A stretch of 42,015 bases of DNA from Clostridia bacterium (GTDB lineage Bacteria; Bacillota; Clostridia; Oscillospirales; CAG-272). A program made the position numbers and the translations under genes. The notes under the pieces are model-generated. The model saw only the letters and a program-made list of their open reading frames with translations, ran no database searches and was not told the origin of the DNA. This document shows positions 38,457 to 42,015 of the stretch, in pieces. Within the stretch, counting starts at the first letter, position 1. Every line of letters begins with the position of its first letter. The stretch covers positions 1 through 42,015 of the forward strand of contig JAQYLJ010000028.1 of assembly GCA_028720145.1 (NCBI GenBank). The letters run 5' to 3'.

Positions 38457-39134
38457 ATGTACAAAATCGCCATTGACGGACCCGGAGGTGCCGGAAAAAG
38501 CACCGTCGCAAAAGCGGTCGCCGCCGCTCTGAAAATCACCTATGTCGATACGGGTGCGCTCTATCGCACCATCGGTCTCTATGTCAAGCAAAAGAAAGTG
38601 GACCCCTCCGACGCGCAAGCGGTGACGGCTCTGCTCCCCGAGATTCATATCGAGCTCCTGTACCGCGACGGCACCCAGCACATTCTCTTAAACGGAGAGG
38701 ATGTGGGCGACAGCATCCGCACGCAGGAGATCTCCATGTACGCGTCCAAAGTCTCCGCCTATCCCGCGGTACGGGATTTTCTGTTATCGACCCAAAGAGA
38801 CATCGCCAAGACCCAATCGGTGATTATGGACGGTCGGGATATTGGCACCGTCATCTTCCCCGATGCGGAGGTCAAAATCTTCATGACGGCGACCGCCGAA
38901 AACCGCGCGGAGCGCAGATACAAGGAACTCATCGACCGCGGCGTTCCCGCCGACTATGAGGTGATTCTCGAAGAAATCAAGACCCGCGACAGAAACGACT
39001 CGACCCGCGCGACCGCCCCCTTAAAACAGGCGGATGACGCGATTCTGCTCGACAACACCGGCTTCAAGCTGGAAGAGAGCGTCGATGCGGTTTTGAAAAT
39101 CATCGCGGAGAAACTGCCCGAGACCGCAAAATGA
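38457..39134 (+). CDS. cmk: Cytidylate kinase
   Basis: YKIAIDGPGGAGKSTVAKAVA; VDTGALYRTIGLY; VIMDGRDIGTVIFPDAEVKIFMTA. Confidence 0.97.
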   Translation: MYKIAIDGPGGAGKSTVAKAVAAALKITYVDTGALYRTIGLYVKQKKVDPSDAQAVTALLPEIHIELLYRDGTQHILLNGEDVGDSIRTQEISMYASKVSAYPAVRDFLLSTQRDIAKTQSVIMDGRDIGTVIFPDAEVKIFMTATAENRAERRYKELIDRGVPADYEVILEEIKTRDRNDSTRATAPLKQADDAILLDNTGFKLEESVDAVLKIIAEKLPETAK

Positions 39135-39796
39135 GTAAGAAAAAAGCCAAAAAAGAAAAACTCTCGTTCTATTTGCGGATGCACCGCCGCTTCGCGGGAT
39201 TTGTGAGGTGGCTCTTCCGCATCCGTGTGCACGGGGTCGAGAACCTGCCCGAGGGCGGGTGTATCCTCTGTTCCAATCACATCGACTATCCCGACGCGCT
39301 CGTGCTCGCCGCATCGGTGCCGCGCGAGATTCGGTTCCTGGCGAAGAGAGAACTCTTTCGGGTGCCCCTCATCGGCGGAATGCTCAAAAAAGGCGATGCG
39401 ATCGCCGTCTCGCGCGACAGCGCCGATGTCAGCGCCATCCGCACGGTGGTCGAAAAGGCAAAGGGCGGCGACGCGGTCGCCATCTATCCGCAGGGACACC
39501 GCCGCAAAGGGAAAAATCCGTGGGATACCGAAATCAAGCCCGGAATCGCCATGATGGCGTATCGGAGCGGGGTGCCGGTCGTCCCCGTCTGTATTCAACT
39601 CAAAAAGCAGAAATACGCGCCTTTCCGCGTCACAAACCTCTACATAGGCGAGCCCATCCTCTACCCGTTCCCCTCTGAAGCGCCCGGGAAGCGCGTCTAT
39701 GAAGATGCGACAAAAACCTATTTCAGGGCGGTCTGTGCGCTCGGTGGGTATCTGCCGCCTGCCCTGCCCGAGGGAGAGACGCCATGCGACAAGTAA
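39131..39796 (+). CDS. plsC: 1-acyl-sn-glycerol-3-phosphate acyltransferase
   Basis: CSNHIDYPDALVL (HX4D), YPQGHRRKG, PxxP-type C-terminal region. Confidence 0.92.
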   Translation: MSKKKAKKEKLSFYLRMHRRFAGFVRWLFRIRVHGVENLPEGGCILCSNHIDYPDALVLAASVPREIRFLAKRELFRVPLIGGMLKKGDAIAVSRDSADVSAIRTVVEKAKGGDAVAIYPQGHRRKGKNPWDTEIKPGIAMMAYRSGVPVVPVCIQLKKQKYAPFRVTNLYIGEPILYPFPSEAPGKRVYEDATKTYFRAVCALGGYLPPALPEGETPCDK

Positions 39797-41883
39797 CACT
39801 CGCGAAAAACGCGGGATTCTGTTTTGGTGTCAAGCGGGCGACCGATTATGTCTCCCGCCTGCTCCGCGAACCCGCAGTCAAGAAAATCTACACCCTCGGC
39901 ACCCTGATTCACAACCGCCGGTATATCGGAGAACTCGAAGAAAAAGGCGTTTTTTCGATTACGATACAAGAGGCGGAGCGGGTCGCCGCGGAAAGTGACA
40001 CTTTGGGTAAAACCGTCCTGCTCATCCGCACCCACGGCATCCCCCGCGACGAGGAAAACGCCTTACGCGCACTCGAAAAGAAACACCCCGCGTTCCATGT
40101 CGAGGACATGACCTGTCCGTTCGTCAAGCGCATTCACCGCATCGCGGACACCGAGACAAACGAAGACACGCGTTTTCTGCTCCTCGGGGCGAAAGATCAC
40201 GCGGAGTGTATCGGGATTTTGAGCCATGTCACGGGCGAAGCGGCGGTATTCTCAACCACCTCGGAACTCGAAGCGTATCTCGGCGCGTCCCCTGCGCGTC
40301 CGACCGACACAAAAGCGGTCATCGCGGCGGCGCAGACCACGGGAAGCGTCTCCGAGTGGAAAAAAACTCAAAAATATCTGAAAAAACTATATACAAACGC
40401 AAAAATATTTGATACAATATGTAATGTTACCGAGACGCGCCAGCAAGAGGCGCTCGCCCTCGCAGGCAAGTCCGACTGCATGATCGTCATCGGGTGCCGC
40501 GACTCTTCCAACACACAGAAGCTCTATCAGCTGTGTAAGGAAATCTGTCCCGACACCTATCTTGTCGAACACGCAGACGAACTCCCGGACTTATCCGAGA
40601 GGGAACGGATTTCAATTACCGCAGGCGCATCTACGCCCGACGGCATCATTATGGAGGTATATCACAAAATGAGCATGGAAGATTATGCAAGTCTGCTCGA
40701 CGAGACCCTGAAACCGATACATACGGGAGATATCGTCGTCGGCACCGTGCTGGCTGTTACGGATAAATGCGTTTATCTCGACCTCGGCACCAAACAGACC
40801 GGTCTCATTGAAGCAGACAAGTTGGTTGCAGACCCTTCGGCGAAAATCACTTCGCTTTACAAGGTCGGCGACCAAATCAAGGCATTCGTCGTCCGCGTGG
40901 ACGACAAAGAGGGGTCTGTCTCCCTCGACAAACTGCGGGTAGACCGCGACGCGGGTTGGTACACTTTCGTTGAAGAAGCGAAGACAAACCCGATTAAGGA
41001 AGGCACCGTGACCGCAGTCGTCAAAGGCGGTCTCACCATGGACATCGAGGGCTACCGCGTGTTCGTCCCCGCGTCCCAGAGCGGCGTCGCCAAGGACGGA
41101 GACCTCTCTGCCCTCGTCGGCACCACCCAGAAAGTCAAAATCATAGACATTGACGAAGAGAGAAAACGCACCGTCGCGTCCATCAAGTCCTATCAGTACG
41201 AGGCACGCAAAATCGCCCGTGCCGAGAGAGACGCCGCGCGTGACGAAGCGTTCTCGAAACTCGAAGTCGGTCAGAAGTATGTCGCGAAGATTAAGAATCT
41301 CACCTCGTATGGTGCGTTCGTCGATCTCGGCGGCATCGACGGCATGATTCACAAGTCGGAGCTCTCTTGGAGAAACATCAAGAACCCCGCACAGGTCGTC
41401 TCCGTCGGACAGGAAGTCGAGGTCTACATTAAGGAACTCGACCCCGAGACCCATCGCATCTCCCTCGGGTACAAGACCCCCGAGATGGACGAATTTACGA
41501 AGTTCGCGAGCACACACAGCGTAGGCGACATCGTGTCCGCGAAGATCGTCTCGATCGTTTCTTTCGGTGCGTTTGCGGAAGTCGCAGAGGGTGTGGACGG
41601 TCTGATTCACAACTCGCGCATCTCGCTCGAACACGTTGACAAGCCCGAGAACTATCTCACGGTCGGTCAGGTGGTCGACGCACAGATTACCGGTATCGAC
41701 ACCGAGAAACGGCAACTCGCGCTCTCCATCCGTGCGATTCTGGAAGCGCAGAAGAGAGCGGAAGACGCGGCTGCCCGTGAAGCAGAGCGCGCCGAGGCAC
41801 AAGCTGCTGCGAAAGCGGAAGCCGAAGAGAGAGCGAAAGAAAGAGCCGAGATGGCTCCCTATATCGTCGGCTCCATCGACTGA
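39784..41883 (+). CDS. ispH-rpsA: Fused 4-hydroxy-3-methylbut-2-enyl diphosphate reductase / ribosomal protein S1
   Basis: N-terminus: AKNAGFCFGVKRATD and RDSSNTQKL...ITAGASTPDGIIMEV (IspH). C-terminus: four S1 repeats, e.g. GAFVDLGGIDGMIHKSELSW and GAFAEVAEGVDGLIHNSRIS. Confidence 0.96.
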   Translation: MRQVTLAKNAGFCFGVKRATDYVSRLLREPAVKKIYTLGTLIHNRRYIGELEEKGVFSITIQEAERVAAESDTLGKTVLLIRTHGIPRDEENALRALEKKHPAFHVEDMTCPFVKRIHRIADTETNEDTRFLLLGAKDHAECIGILSHVTGEAAVFSTTSELEAYLGASPARPTDTKAVIAAAQTTGSVSEWKKTQKYLKKLYTNAKIFDTICNVTETRQQEALALAGKSDCMIVIGCRDSSNTQKLYQLCKEICPDTYLVEHADELPDLSERERISITAGASTPDGIIMEVYHKMSMEDYASLLDETLKPIHTGDIVVGTVLAVTDKCVYLDLGTKQTGLIEADKLVADPSAKITSLYKVGDQIKAFVVRVDDKEGSVSLDKLRVDRDAGWYTFVEEAKTNPIKEGTVTAVVKGGLTMDIEGYRVFVPASQSGVAKDGDLSALVGTTQKVKIIDIDEERKRTVASIKSYQYEARKIARAERDAARDEAFSKLEVGQKYVAKIKNLTSYGAFVDLGGIDGMIHKSELSWRNIKNPAQVVSVGQEVEVYIKELDPETHRISLGYKTPEMDEFTKFASTHSVGDIVSAKIVSIVSFGAFAEVAEGVDGLIHNSRISLEHVDKPENYLTVGQVVDAQITGIDTEKRQLALSIRAILEAQKRAEDAAAREAERAEAQAAAKAEAEERAKERAEMAPYIVGSID

Positions 41884-41900
41884 TTTCCCCTGCAATATTT

Positions 41901-41940
41901 ACCCGTCGGGCATTTCTTGCACCCGACGGGTTTTCTATTT
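41901..41940 (+). terminator. Terminator after ispH-rpsA
   Basis: ACCCGTCGGG...CCCGACGGGT (41901-41910/41922-41931) followed by TTTCTATTT. Confidence 0.9.
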
Positions 41941-41960
41941 ATATCGCACTCAACCCTATG

Positions 41961-42015
41961 GCGGCGCGATACGCCGCGGTGAGAAGATTGCCTCCCTCCG
42001 GGAGGGAGGTGGCAC
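41961..42015. repeat. Multi-hairpin intergenic repeat, cut by window end
   Basis: GCGGCG-cgata-CGCCGC (41961-41977) followed by CCTCCCTCC-G-GGAGGGAGG (41991-42009); non-coding, right after a terminator. Confidence 0.6.

Noticed and set aside
37113-38681. 522-aa minus-strand ORF antisense to the HI0933-like gene and cmk
   Set aside because: Shadow ORF spanning parts of several confident plus-strand genes.

Overview
The window is about 42 kb of a GC-rich, spore-forming Firmicutes (Clostridia-like) chromosome. It is gene-dense and mostly housekeeping. I found no rRNA, tRNA, CRISPR array, transposase or phage genes. From left to right it contains: a comF / putative six-hairpin glycosidase-like / glnS / MBL-hydrolase operon (-); a DUF3343-like plus cysteine-desulfurase-like pair (+); a full glycogen operon glgB-glgC-glgD-glgA-glgP-GH13 (-); an HU-rqcP-yabP-yabQ sporulation cluster followed by an unpaired class I fumarase alpha subunit (-); a spoVB/MATE-like flippase (-); a cdaA-FAD oxidoreductase-recJ-rel-dtd-hemZ run (-); a Crp/Fnr regulator with an SsuABC/TauABC-type ABC transporter (+); a sensor kinase with no adjacent response regulator (-); gltX (+); and rpiR - HI0933-like flavoprotein - cmk - plsC - ispH/rpsA fusion (+). 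The least explained signal is a dispersed non-coding element at 1-207 (cut by the window edge) and about 5891-6189. It is an array of short hairpins joined by GTTATATT/AATATAAC linkers and ending in a 14-bp-stem hairpin. Stems are preserved between the copies while some arm sequences differ, and a long-range alternative pairing is conserved. Other points of interest are a hairpin overlapping the yabP ribosome-binding site, an internal RBS and promoter-like island inside the ispH-rpsA fusion, a perfect palindrome at the Crp/Fnr promoter, and a second, different hairpin repeat cut by the right edge. All calls come from reading the sequence and the supplied ORF translations; no database search was run.
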